This document shows, piece by piece, positions 26,725 through 35,198 of a stretch of DNA of 64,000 bases. Source of the DNA: Novipirellula herctigrandis (GTDB taxonomy: Bacteria > Planctomycetota > Planctomycetia > Pirellulales > Pirellulaceae); the NCBI GenBank assembly GCA_007859835.1, contig SJPJ01000001.1, forward strand, positions 4,934,142 to 4,998,141, read 5' to 3'. Made by a program: the position numbers and the translations under genes. The first letter of the stretch is position 1, and each line of letters begins with the position of its first letter. The notes under the pieces were generated by a model that worked only from the letters and a program-made list of their open reading frames with translations, did no database searches and was not told where the DNA came from.

Positions 26725-28152
26725 TTGGCTATTTTGGTTTCAATGATAGTCACGTGGCTCAGCTTTCCAATCATGGGTCAGTTGACCTACCTTATACCAT
26801 TCGTGCTGATTCACTTTTTTCTATTCTGCAATGTGTTTCGGATTCGGCGAAATCTTGAACTGATTTGGGCTGCGATCTTCGTGACAAGTATCGCGATATG
26901 TAGTACGGTCGAGTTTCCCTTGTTAATGAGTTTTGCAATTCAGTTGCCGGTCTCGATTACGTTGATCTTGGTAGCCGATCGGAGCAACTGGTATCACGGT
27001 ATTTTTGCTTCGCCACGTCAAATCGATGACCGATGTGATTGGTGCCAGGGGGAAATAGGGTGGTTCCCTCGTTTCTCGCTATCGACCATGATTCTACGTA
27101 CTGTTGTGAAAGTCGGATCAAATTCCGCCGTAAATGTACCGCTTGATCGCTCGTCACCTTATCGATGTCCCCTTATGCTGATTGATACTTTCGGACGCCT
27201 ACATACTAGTCTTCGCGTGAGTGTTACCGATCGGTGCAATTTGCGATGTACTTACTGTATGCCAGCTGAAACGCCGGACTACGAATCGCGGACGGAGATT
27301 TTGACGTTTGAAGAAATCGAACGATTCGTTCGGATTGCGGTCGAACTTGGTGTTGATGATGTCCGGTTGACTGGCGGTGAACCGCTGGTGCGAGCTGAAC
27401 TACATAAGTTGGTTGGACGCATTAACGCAATCGATGGCATTCGAAGAATGTCGATGACTACCAACGGAGTGTTGTTGGAAGCTCAGCTTGATGACCTGTT
27501 TGCGGCCGGCTTGCGAAGCGTCAATGTTAGTCTCGATGCACTCGATGCGGCCTCTTTTCGCGAAGCGACTCGGCGGCCCGGTTTGGACAAAGTGCTCTCT
27601 GCTATCACGGCAGCGAGGAAACGTCAAATGAAAGTGAAGATCAACGCGATTGCACTGCGTGGTTTCACAGAACGGCACATCGAAGCGTTTGGCCATTTCG
27701 CTCGCGAGACGAAAATTCCCATTCGTTTTATCGAATTCATGCCGCTTGATACCGATGGTACATGGGATTCAGCAAGTGTGTTGACAGGTGCCGAAATTCT
27801 AGCTCGATTTTCCAAAGCGATACGTCCGCTAGTACCACTGACAAGCAACGATTCGCCAGCCACGGATTACCAATTTGATGATGGTCTTGGGACTATTGGT
27901 GTCATCCCCTCTGTCAGCGAACCATTCTGTGATACGTGTAATCGTTTTCGCTTAACCGCCGATGGTCAGCTGCGAAATTGTCTATTCGGCGAAGATTCGG
28001 GTGATGTACGTGTTCTGCTTCGCAATGGATCCGATGACGCAGCGATCGCGGATCGAATTCGATCAGCAGTTTCATCTAAGAAGGCTGGCCACGGCACCGA
28101 TGACTTGACATTCCTACGCCCCACGCGGCCGATGTATTCCATCGGTGGATAA
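26725..28152 (+). CDS. moaA: GTP 3',8-cyclase MoaA, in frame with an N-terminal membrane segment
   Basis: The C-terminal 325 residues (from Met151, base 27175) are a normal-length MoaA, the radical-SAM enzyme that turns GTP into 3',8-cyclo-GTP for molybdenum cofactor. It has the first cluster motif CNLRCTYC (Cys171, 175, 178), the SAM-contact TGGEPL, the second cluster FCDTCNRFRLTADGQLRNC and the conserved C-terminal Gly-Gly. The 150 residues before it contain three or four hydrophobic helices (YLIPFVLIHFFLFCNVF, LIWAAIFVTSIAICS, FAIQLPVSITLILVA), resembling a small planctomycete membrane protein. No stop separates the two. The upstream start is TTG 26725 or ATG 26743. Either this is a true membrane-anchored fusion, or two genes whose stop was lost; MoaA could then start at 27175. 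No other moa gene is in the window. Confidence 0.85.
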   Translation: MAILVSMIVTWLSFPIMGQLTYLIPFVLIHFFLFCNVFRIRRNLELIWAAIFVTSIAICSTVEFPLLMSFAIQLPVSITLILVADRSNWYHGIFASPRQIDDRCDWCQGEIGWFPRFSLSTMILRTVVKVGSNSAVNVPLDRSSPYRCPLMLIDTFGRLHTSLRVSVTDRCNLRCTYCMPAETPDYESRTEILTFEEIERFVRIAVELGVDDVRLTGGEPLVRAELHKLVGRINAIDGIRRMSMTTNGVLLEAQLDDLFAAGLRSVNVSLDALDAASFREATRRPGLDKVLSAITAARKRQMKVKINAIALRGFTERHIEAFGHFARETKIPIRFIEFMPLDTDGTWDSASVLTGAEILARFSKAIRPLVPLTSNDSPATDYQFDDGLGTIGVIPSVSEPFCDTCNRFRLTADGQLRNCLFGEDSGDVRVLLRNGSDDAAIADRIRSAVSSKKAGHGTDDLTFLRPTRPMYSIGG

Positions 28153-28237
28153 AGTTGATGTGATCGTTTTGGCGAGGAAGTTTCGGACGCGTTTCGGAGG
28201 CCGGAAAGTCGGGGCTGCAAACAAGTGTCAATCTAGT

Positions 28238-31147
28238 TTAACTTCGGGTCACTCGTAGCCCCGTGTTCGAAATTGACATATCCACAAACCGAGCTCGGGA
28301 GTTCGGTGGTTCGTTTTCCAAATCGTCGCGAAGTCGATTTGCATGCTCTGTGTCGCGGGCAATCATGTAGAGAAATCCACCGCCGCCTGCGCCAGCCAAC
28401 TTCATAGCACTGACATGCGGCTCGATCCGGTTGACCAATTCCTGAATGGATGGCGGACAGGTCCCTTCGTCAAGCTGTTGGTTCAATTGCCAACTTCGCT
28501 CAACCGAGCGGCAAAAACCAGCCATATCGCCCCGTTGGGCAGCGTCAAAACAATCAAGGCTGTTGTTGCCAATGTTCTGTAATACTCGCAACCGCTCGGG
28601 ATCGTTCAAGAACATTCCACGTACGATTTCTCCGAGCACATCGTGCGCAACACGAGTGACGCCGGTGTAGTACAACAATCCGCGTGCGGTGAATTCTGGT
28701 GAACTAAAAAAATCACTCGGTAGCCAACGAACCGACGCTGCTTGGCCCAATCCAGGTTTCGTCTGAATCAGCTTGGCGCCATGCAGAACGCCTCCGAATT
28801 GATCTTGCCAACCACCACCACTGCCGAGCATTTGTTCCACGGCGCTCACGCGGGCTGCGATTCCGTGAGCGTCCCAGCCTAAATGGCACAGCTCGCTGAG
28901 TGCTCCGAGCAAGGTGCCCGCCAAGATGCTGCTGGTGCCGAGGCCCGATCCTTTTGGAATCGCCGCTAACATTGACACATCAATACCGCCTCCGAATTGT
29001 TCGCATTGACTCTCAAGCGAACCGAACGCATCGCCGTTGAATCGTGGATGAAATCCGGCCAAAGCTAGGCTAGCTTTCGCCACCGAAAATTCGCTGCCAA
29101 GCCCGCGGTACTGGCCCACTTGGTCGTAGCTCGTCAGCCTTTCGCTGCTGCCCAAATCGATCGATCGAATTGTGATGGAACGGTCCTCACAACGACGTAC
29201 AAACACCTGCACCGGCGGCTGCCCGTTCAGATCGAGGGCGATGTTGACCACGCTGCCACCGTATTCCAAACAGTATGGTGGTGTATCGGTCCAACCCCCC
29301 GCGATATCAACTCGTGCGGGGCTGCGTGCCCACACGATTTGATCTTCCGCCAAACAAAACTTCGGCTGCAGTGGCTCTCGTTCATATTTTGTGACGATTG
29401 ACTGCTCCAAAAGAGCAAAGCAAGATTGCTCTTCTTTGAGCCAGTTTTCGTCGTCACGGCGACGCATGACTTCGGATCGAAACATACGGTTGTGAACAGC
29501 GACGATCGTATCGTCCTGTTCGTCCCATGCAGGTGGCAAAGCGGCCGATGAATCCGCGTACATGCTGGCAACATCGGCCAAATCTAAATTGTAGAAAACG
29601 CTGCGATTGCCATGCGATGCCATCACGGGAAGGATGTCTTGGCGAAGTTGATGGCGTTGCGTTTCCATTCGCATGAGTGACGCTTGCTGCGCCAATTGGC
29701 GAGCCGAAACACGCGTGGCCGCCAGCCAATTGGCGCGGTGGGTGAGGTTCGGTTGCGGATCACCATCAATGATCCACTGAATGAAATCGCCGGCCAGTTC
29801 GTTGGCATGAATGACAGGAAATAATTCGGCGGCTTGTAGATCCGTTTGTGGATTGATGTTGGCTTGAGCGATAGTCAAACCTCGGGCGGAAAACCAATGC
29901 GGGGCTGATTGTTCAAGCCAACGGGTTGCAGTCTCGCCGATTGGTCCGCGAAAAGAATCTGTGAACCCATAAGCCCGAATGGCCAGTTTGTCTTGTCCGA
30001 TTGGAACGATATCGAGGCAAGTTCCTTCTGAAAGTTTTAATCTCCATTCGTTTGGTGGGACGCCCGTCAGTAAATGCCGACGCGACAATTGCCACGATTC
30101 AGGAATGTAGCAGTTTTCGACCCATAGAGATTCGTTTTCTTGTCGACGTAGTGGGGCACCAAACTTGGCGTCTTGGATGAATTGTTTTGGTTGGGCCAAG
30201 GAAGGCACCGAGCCGAGCTCGGTTTGATCGCGGACGAGCGTCTGTAACTCGTACATGGAGTCAATCACGTCGTTCGTTTTTCCAAAGTGATAGAACTCAC
30301 CTTGCGAGATGGGCGCGATCGCGACGGAAAGTTCTGAAATCGACGCATCCTCCACTTGTGGATTCTCGCCAAGACTCAGCGCCCAGCGTCCGTATAGATC
30401 ACAGTTTTGTGGATGCTCTGAAGCGTTTGACTCTAAATCGTTGAAAGAGGATGTTTTTGCGTTCCAACCGCACTGGGCCATCAAGCACTCTACCGCCCGG
30501 CGGCTCAGCAACCAAACGCCAATGTCGATCAAGAAGGCAGATTGGCGGGAGCGATCACGGATCTCGTCAGGACTTGGCTTCTGCAAGAAAGTTTGAAGTT
30601 TGTCCGGTTGGGATTTGTCAACGAACATGACGCCGAAGTTGGTCGCAATTTCCGGATTTGCCCACATCCCAAGCAGGACCACGTCAGCAGCCGGTAGCGG
30701 GCTGAGTGGCTTGCCGCTGCGTAAAAGCACGTCGCCGCTGGCAATCATCAAGCGCGAACAGGAATCAGCTTTATCGAAAACACTCCGCAGAAATGGTTCG
30801 TTCAAATCGAGCAGCGTCTGCCCCAATCGCTGGCCCCTAGCCCAACGCAATGTTGGGATTGGGATGAACAACTTCCCCATCGCCGCGTAAGCCGGAAGCC
30901 GTCGACTTTCCCCGCCTCCGTGAATGACAATGCGGCGTTGTTCGTCGATCCAATCCGAGAAGGCAGATTGACCATCGTTTTGCCACGATTCATGTAGCAC
31001 ATGTGCCGTTCCGCCACCGGAACCAAGTTGCGTTTGTGGCGGATCGAATGTCGCGAAGCATCGCTGGGCCAGTTTCGGATAACAGTTTTTCAACTGCTTG
31101 GCCATTTGCGGCGGAAGCGAAAGTAATAGTTCAGGTTGTTGGTTCAT
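28238..31147 (-). CDS. Fkp-like bifunctional fucokinase / L-fucose-1-phosphate guanylyltransferase
   Basis: This 969-residue protein resembles Fkp, which turns free L-fucose into fucose-1-phosphate (GHMP kinase) and then GDP-fucose (guanylyltransferase). The frame opens at 31165, but ATG 31147 (MNQQPELLLSLPPQ) is preferred. The N-terminal transferase half has GSGGGTAHVLH near residue 43 and IHGGGESRRLPAYAAMGKLFIPIP near residue 76. A beta-helix-like middle region follows. The C-terminal kinase has ARVDIAGGWTDTPPYCLEYGG, the phosphate loop PKGSGLGTSSILAG near residue 733, LGSGGGWQDQFGGVLHGAKLI and MKLAGAGGGGFLYMI. All kinase motifs are intact. Related enzymes act on other sugars such as heptoses, so fucose is an inference. 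It stands alone and converges on moaA. Confidence 0.88.
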   Translation of the reverse strand: MNQQPELLLSLPPQMAKQLKNCYPKLAQRCFATFDPPQTQLGSGGGTAHVLHESWQNDGQSAFSDWIDEQRRIVIHGGGESRRLPAYAAMGKLFIPIPTLRWARGQRLGQTLLDLNEPFLRSVFDKADSCSRLMIASGDVLLRSGKPLSPLPAADVVLLGMWANPEIATNFGVMFVDKSQPDKLQTFLQKPSPDEIRDRSRQSAFLIDIGVWLLSRRAVECLMAQCGWNAKTSSFNDLESNASEHPQNCDLYGRWALSLGENPQVEDASISELSVAIAPISQGEFYHFGKTNDVIDSMYELQTLVRDQTELGSVPSLAQPKQFIQDAKFGAPLRRQENESLWVENCYIPESWQLSRRHLLTGVPPNEWRLKLSEGTCLDIVPIGQDKLAIRAYGFTDSFRGPIGETATRWLEQSAPHWFSARGLTIAQANINPQTDLQAAELFPVIHANELAGDFIQWIIDGDPQPNLTHRANWLAATRVSARQLAQQASLMRMETQRHQLRQDILPVMASHGNRSVFYNLDLADVASMYADSSAALPPAWDEQDDTIVAVHNRMFRSEVMRRRDDENWLKEEQSCFALLEQSIVTKYEREPLQPKFCLAEDQIVWARSPARVDIAGGWTDTPPYCLEYGGSVVNIALDLNGQPPVQVFVRRCEDRSITIRSIDLGSSERLTSYDQVGQYRGLGSEFSVAKASLALAGFHPRFNGDAFGSLESQCEQFGGGIDVSMLAAIPKGSGLGTSSILAGTLLGALSELCHLGWDAHGIAARVSAVEQMLGSGGGWQDQFGGVLHGAKLIQTKPGLGQAASVRWLPSDFFSSPEFTARGLLYYTGVTRVAHDVLGEIVRGMFLNDPERLRVLQNIGNNSLDCFDAAQRGDMAGFCRSVERSWQLNQQLDEGTCPPSIQELVNRIEPHVSAMKLAGAGGGGFLYMIARDTEHANRLRDDLENEPPNSRARFVDMSISNTGLRVTRS

Positions 31148-32117
31148 CGAATATCGAACATCCAAATTCTAGCGGGCGAGAAGTCAAAATATAACAAGAT
31201 GATTGTCTAAAGCCAGCGAATATGTACTTCGAATGTGTGGGATGCATTGCCATTGGTAGTTTTGGTCATCCCAATTAAAGGCTTACTGGCATCCACGATC
31301 CCACTTTCTCGTCCTTGGCGGAGTGATACTTCGCGCAGGCTACACTTAGGATCATCCCGTTGCGATAGGACCCTCTTTTTCCGCCATGGTCAGCTCAGCG
31401 ATCGGCGTCCGTGTTTGCTGCGTCAATGTGCCAATGATCAAGGTCAACCAGGTTTTGCCCAATGCGAATTCGGATGTGCAGAGCATTCTGGTGCGCAGAG
31501 CAAAGCGATCTGCTCAGGAAGCGTTGTTTGATGGTTGTAGCGATACTTTGAAATGTCGTTACAAAATTTGTCGTCGAACATCTTCAATCGGCTGTTGGAC
31601 CAGTCGCGATCCATAGCCATCCTGGTTCGCATTCATGGCCCCAAACCTCTGACTGTTAGCAAGCGGAACAGGCCGATCATTTAACATTCGATGCATACCG
31701 GAACTAATATGAGAGTCGCTGTATCGGTGGAAAGCCCGTAAAGTTGGAAGCGAACCTGAACCAACGGCGTCCGCCCAGGGATCATGTTGGTCGCGTGGCG
31801 AACGGTTCAAAAATCAGACACGATTTTTTCGACAGTCAAACGAGAAATTTCTATTCGCAATTCCTCTGGAAATTGCTAATTCGCGCAGGCAGCAATCTCC
31901 AGTGAGGGTAATCTCGCAGTGAACGTTGTTGTTCCTCAAAGGGCTTTAGGTTGAACTGATTTTGTCAACGCGACGATCATGTGTGTTCTTCTGTTTAGGT
32001 TGACTACCATTCTTGTGCCGAATCAGTTTGCAGTCTTGACTAACACCGCAGACAATATGGATTAAATACTACAAGCATGTTTGGACAGGGCAGTTTCGAT
32101 TCCGATAACTAAACGGT
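31148..32117. other. Gene-poor stretch of nearly 1 kb
   Basis: This 970-base region lies between the divergent fkp-like and diguanylate-cyclase genes. Several short open frames cross it (31235-31531 plus, 31386-31616 plus, 31559-31810 minus), but their translations are compositionally odd (Cys, Arg and Ser rich), overlap each other in different frames and match nothing I recognise. An imperfect hairpin lies at 31857-31876 (gcaattcc tct ggaaattgc). The 3' half is AT-richer than the surrounding genes. It may hold long untranslated leaders, a small RNA or the remains of a lost gene. Confidence 0.45.
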
Positions 32118-33212
32118 GTGGCGAATAGGATATTTTCACATTTGGAGATTTCGTTGGCGAACCTCAGAAATCGGACCGGTCCCCCCGAGCGTGACCCTTT
32201 GACGGCTTTCGCGATTGCAAAGGAGGCTCTCGATTATGTGACGAAATTTCGCACGCCACCAACGCCTGACATCTACAAGGTTTGGTATCACTATGTTGAG
32301 GGTGAACCTGGGGAACTGCGTGAACAACTTTCGCATGCAGTAAACGAAGCCAAGTCGGTCAGCTACGAGCAGTTGCAACTGCTACATCAGCAATTTTTTG
32401 CCGGTAGCGATGAGCGTGAACTGACTCAAAAACTTGGTGAAGATTTGGCGACCACCATAGGGACGGTTGATTCGATCATTCACGAGCAACTTTCGGCTGG
32501 GAATACCTTCAAAGACTCGGTCCACAAAGCAAGTGAAAACTTGTCGGTAGAGAAAACGACCGTCGAGGAATTGAAGAGCTGTATTGAATCCGTATTAGCG
32601 AGCAATCAATGCATGCAGGATCAACTTGATCGAATGGGTGTGCGTTTAGAAGAATCTCGAAGTCAAGTTACGAAATTGAGAGCAAGCTATTTGGATTCGC
32701 AGCGGAAGTTAATGACGGACCCGTTGACGAATATTGGTAACCGGCTTTTCTTTGACACGATGATGTCCAATGCACTTGAGCATCATGAACGAGGCGAACG
32801 ACATTTCGTACTGCTGTTGGTGGATCTCGATAAATTCAAACTGATTAACGATACATTCGGGCATGCGACGGGTGATACGGTGCTGCGTTTTGCGGCATCG
32901 AACATTGAACAGATCGCCGTTGATGCGTCAGTCGCTCGGTATGGTGGTGACGAATTCGCGATCTTTTTCAATACGCTTGATTCAGCCAAGGGAATGGAGC
33001 TTGGCGAAACGATCTGTCAGTCGTTTGCCCAGAACAAGTTAACCCTTAACGACACGGGTGAACCGATCGGAAAGCTGACCGCCTCGATCGGCGGCGCGCT
33101 GCTTCGCGAAGACGATGGCGAGCAAAGTTGGTTTCAGCGCGCGGATAAGTTGCTGTACGACGCGAAAAACGGTGGTCGCAATCGAGCGATGGTGGAACGC
33201 AAAATCAATTGA
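32118..33212 (+). CDS. Diguanylate cyclase (GGDEF domain), cytosolic
   Basis: This 364-residue protein makes the second messenger cyclic di-GMP from two GTP. It starts at a GTG (32118). Residues about 1-190 are helical and soluble, with a coiled-coil-like segment (about 150-200) leading into the catalytic domain at LMTDPLTNIGNRLFFD. The substrate residues are in LLLVDLDKFKLINDTFGHATGD, and the active-site loop is intact (ARYGGDEFAIFF), so it should be active. The inhibitory RxxD site usually found five residues before GGDEF is not present (the residues are AVDA), so product feedback of that type is not expected. There is no membrane or recognised sensor domain. It converges with the cyclic-nucleotide-binding gene at 33239. 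Confidence 0.94.
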   Translation: MANRIFSHLEISLANLRNRTGPPERDPLTAFAIAKEALDYVTKFRTPPTPDIYKVWYHYVEGEPGELREQLSHAVNEAKSVSYEQLQLLHQQFFAGSDERELTQKLGEDLATTIGTVDSIIHEQLSAGNTFKDSVHKASENLSVEKTTVEELKSCIESVLASNQCMQDQLDRMGVRLEESRSQVTKLRASYLDSQRKLMTDPLTNIGNRLFFDTMMSNALEHHERGERHFVLLLVDLDKFKLINDTFGHATGDTVLRFAASNIEQIAVDASVARYGGDEFAIFFNTLDSAKGMELGETICQSFAQNKLTLNDTGEPIGKLTASIGGALLREDDGEQSWFQRADKLLYDAKNGGRNRAMVERKIN

Positions 33213-33238
33213 ATTCTCGTTGCATCATGCAGGGACGC

Positions 33239-33739
33239 TTAGGGGATCAATGGGGCTTCGACAGGCAAAGTTGGATCTTGCTGCAATCGAAACAAACATT
33301 CGTCAGCGGCCCTTAATCGTCGACTGACTTCGCGACCCAAATTCATCATGATCATCGCGTATTGCTCTAGATCGTGTTGGTACAATGTTCGCAATGTCTT
33401 GGCTGGTATTTCAATTGCCTGGCAATGAGATTCTGCGACCACGGATGCCGAGCGACCCTGAAAATCAATCAGTGACATTTCGCCGAAGCAATCGCCATGA
33501 ACAAGCCGTCCGAGGATGATTGGCTCGCCATTCCAATATCGCTGAATGAGGACGGTTCCTGCTTCAATCACGAATAGAGAATCGGCAGGATCGCCTTCAT
33601 GAAAAAAGTAATCGCCTGAAGCCAAAGCAAGCTCGGATGCGTTGTCGAGAATAATCTGCAAGGCTTTCGGATTCAGTCCCCCGAATACTGCCATCTTGCG
33701 CAACAATTCTGTTCGCGTTTCCAACATGCGGATCCCCAT
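33239..33739 (-). CDS. Single-domain cyclic nucleotide-binding protein
   Basis: This 166-residue protein is a stand-alone cNMP-binding (CAP-type) domain. The fold begins LLRKMAVFGGLNPKALQIIL and continues FFHEGDPADSLFVIEAGTVLIQR. The phosphate-binding cassette is FGEMSLIDFQGRSASVVAES near residue 86, with the Gly-Glu and Arg-Ser-Ala pattern that binds the cyclic phosphate. There is no DNA-binding helix-turn-helix after it, unlike Crp, and no kinase or channel domain. It therefore probably acts as a ligand-binding adaptor through protein contact. The start could be the second Met (33727) as well as 33739. It converges with a diguanylate cyclase 27 bases away, but a shared pathway is only a guess. 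Confidence 0.88.
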   Translation of the reverse strand: MGIRMLETRTELLRKMAVFGGLNPKALQIILDNASELALASGDYFFHEGDPADSLFVIEAGTVLIQRYWNGEPIILGRLVHGDCFGEMSLIDFQGRSASVVAESHCQAIEIPAKTLRTLYQHDLEQYAMIMMNLGREVSRRLRAADECLFRLQQDPTLPVEAPLIP

Positions 33740-33840
33740 AGCGGTTGCAGGTCAGCGTGAATACGAAAGCCCCGTAAGTGCGGTTGCTCGAACCCGTTGT
33801 TCTACCGCCTCTGGCTGACGTTGGCAAACCGAAATTTTCG

Positions 33841-35001
33841 CTATTTGTTTCCAAACAATACGCAAATCGGAGCGGGCGTTCGGACAATACTTTGGTTATA
33901 GGTCAGCTCACCGGTGCCTTGCTCAATCGCGAAGCAGGCAAGCGTATGTGAATCTTGTCCTGCTGCGACTACCCACTTCCCGGTCGGATCGATATTAAAG
34001 TTACGTGGCGTTGCGCCACGGATATTTTCAAGCTCGATCACGGATAATTCACCCGTTGCCGGATCAACGCTCATTGCGGTGATCGTGTCGTGACCGCGAT
34101 TTGCTGCGTAGACAAACTTGCCGCTTGGGTGGACTCGTATTTCCGAAGAACTCTTAAATAACTCTTTCGCAAGTAACGACTTTGATACCGTCGGGATCGT
34201 CTGTTTCGGCATCATCGTTCCCCGCTCCGCATCGTAGTCGAATACTGTCACGCTGAGGTCAAGTTCATTGAGAACGTAGATCCATTTGCCATTGTTGTGA
34301 AATTTCATGTGGCGCGGTCCACCGCCTAAAGGGGCCTGGCCAAAACCGTGGGGCGAAAGCGTTCCCGTATCGGTGTCAACCTTATAAATCACGACCTTAT
34401 CTAATCCCAGGTCCGGTACGAATGCGAATTGCTCGTCAGGCGAAAAACCTGTCCAATGGGCATGCGGTCTTGCTTGGCGATTAGCAACAATTTGTGATCC
34501 ACCTTCATGCTTCATCAAAGCGGTCCGCTCTTTCAACGATCCGTCTTGATTGAGCGAAAATGCCGCCGTGGAGCCACTGCCGTATTGCGCCGTGAGCAGC
34601 ATTTTGCCTTTGGAATCTACCGAAACATGAGCGGCGTCACCATCGCCAATCGGTAGCGAATTGAGTAATGCCAATTTCGCGCCCTGTTCGATTCGATAGG
34701 CGACCACCGATGGTGTTCCATTGAGCTTTCCAACCGCGTAGAGCACATTCCCGTTTGGATGCAAAGCTAAGAATCCAGGCCCATTGATTTCGGCGACCAA
34801 TTCGGACTCGGTCAATTTTCCGGTCGCGGTATCGAGCGAACAGTGGTAGATCCCCTTGCTTGGCTTTGCCGAACTCGTGCCAATCCAAACATCCACAACC
34901 GCCGTGTCATTGGAAAGTGCCGCCCTTTGGTTGCCCGTTAGGAGAAAAAAAAGACAAAGTAGAAAGGTCACGCGAGAAAACGATTGGTTCAGGGTCAGCA
35001 T
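33841..35001 (-). CDS. Exported lactonase-type seven-bladed beta-propeller (6-phosphogluconolactonase family)
   Basis: This 386-residue protein belongs to the lactonase / 6-phosphogluconolactonase (YbhE, PF10282) propeller family. Family phrases include WIGTSSAKPSKGIYHCSLDTATGKL, GPGFLALHPNGNVLYAVGKLNG, RPHAHWTGFSPDEQFAFVPDLGLDKVVIYKVD, GGGPRHMKFHNNGKWIYVLNELDLSVTVFDYD and GATPRNFNIDPTGKWVVAAGQDS. These give the glutamate, histidine and arginine positions expected at the propeller centre. Unlike E. coli Pgl it has an N-terminal hydrophobic signal (VTFLLCLFFLLTGNQRAALS) and is probably periplasmic. A pentose-phosphate role is therefore doubtful; hydrolysis of a periplasmic sugar lactone is a better inference. 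It is transcribed divergently from the transporter at 35199. Confidence 0.88.
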   Translation of the reverse strand: MLTLNQSFSRVTFLLCLFFLLTGNQRAALSNDTAVVDVWIGTSSAKPSKGIYHCSLDTATGKLTESELVAEINGPGFLALHPNGNVLYAVGKLNGTPSVVAYRIEQGAKLALLNSLPIGDGDAAHVSVDSKGKMLLTAQYGSGSTAAFSLNQDGSLKERTALMKHEGGSQIVANRQARPHAHWTGFSPDEQFAFVPDLGLDKVVIYKVDTDTGTLSPHGFGQAPLGGGPRHMKFHNNGKWIYVLNELDLSVTVFDYDAERGTMMPKQTIPTVSKSLLAKELFKSSSEIRVHPSGKFVYAANRGHDTITAMSVDPATGELSVIELENIRGATPRNFNIDPTGKWVVAAGQDSHTLACFAIEQGTGELTYNQSIVRTPAPICVLFGNK

Positions 35002-35198
35002 GAGTGTTGCGTCGAAATGGTTGGTGGGTTGAAATGGGGGAGACTACAGTCATGTTATCGCTAATTGTATCCGAACGATTGTAGCGGGTTGCTCACGACT
35101 CGGGTTTATTTTGTTGTGATAGCTGTTAGGCTGACGAAACACACTGGGCAGCACCGCAGCCTGTTATTCCACCTCTGTCCTCTTAGAACCAAACGCCA

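Noticed and set aside
29120..29401. Plus-strand frames inside the fkp-like gene
   Set aside because: Antisense to an intact protein with conserved motifs in both halves.
31235..31810. Short open frames (31235-31531, 31386-31616, 31559-31810)
   Set aside because: They overlap in different frames and strands, lack plausible starts and motifs, and have composition unlike real genes here.
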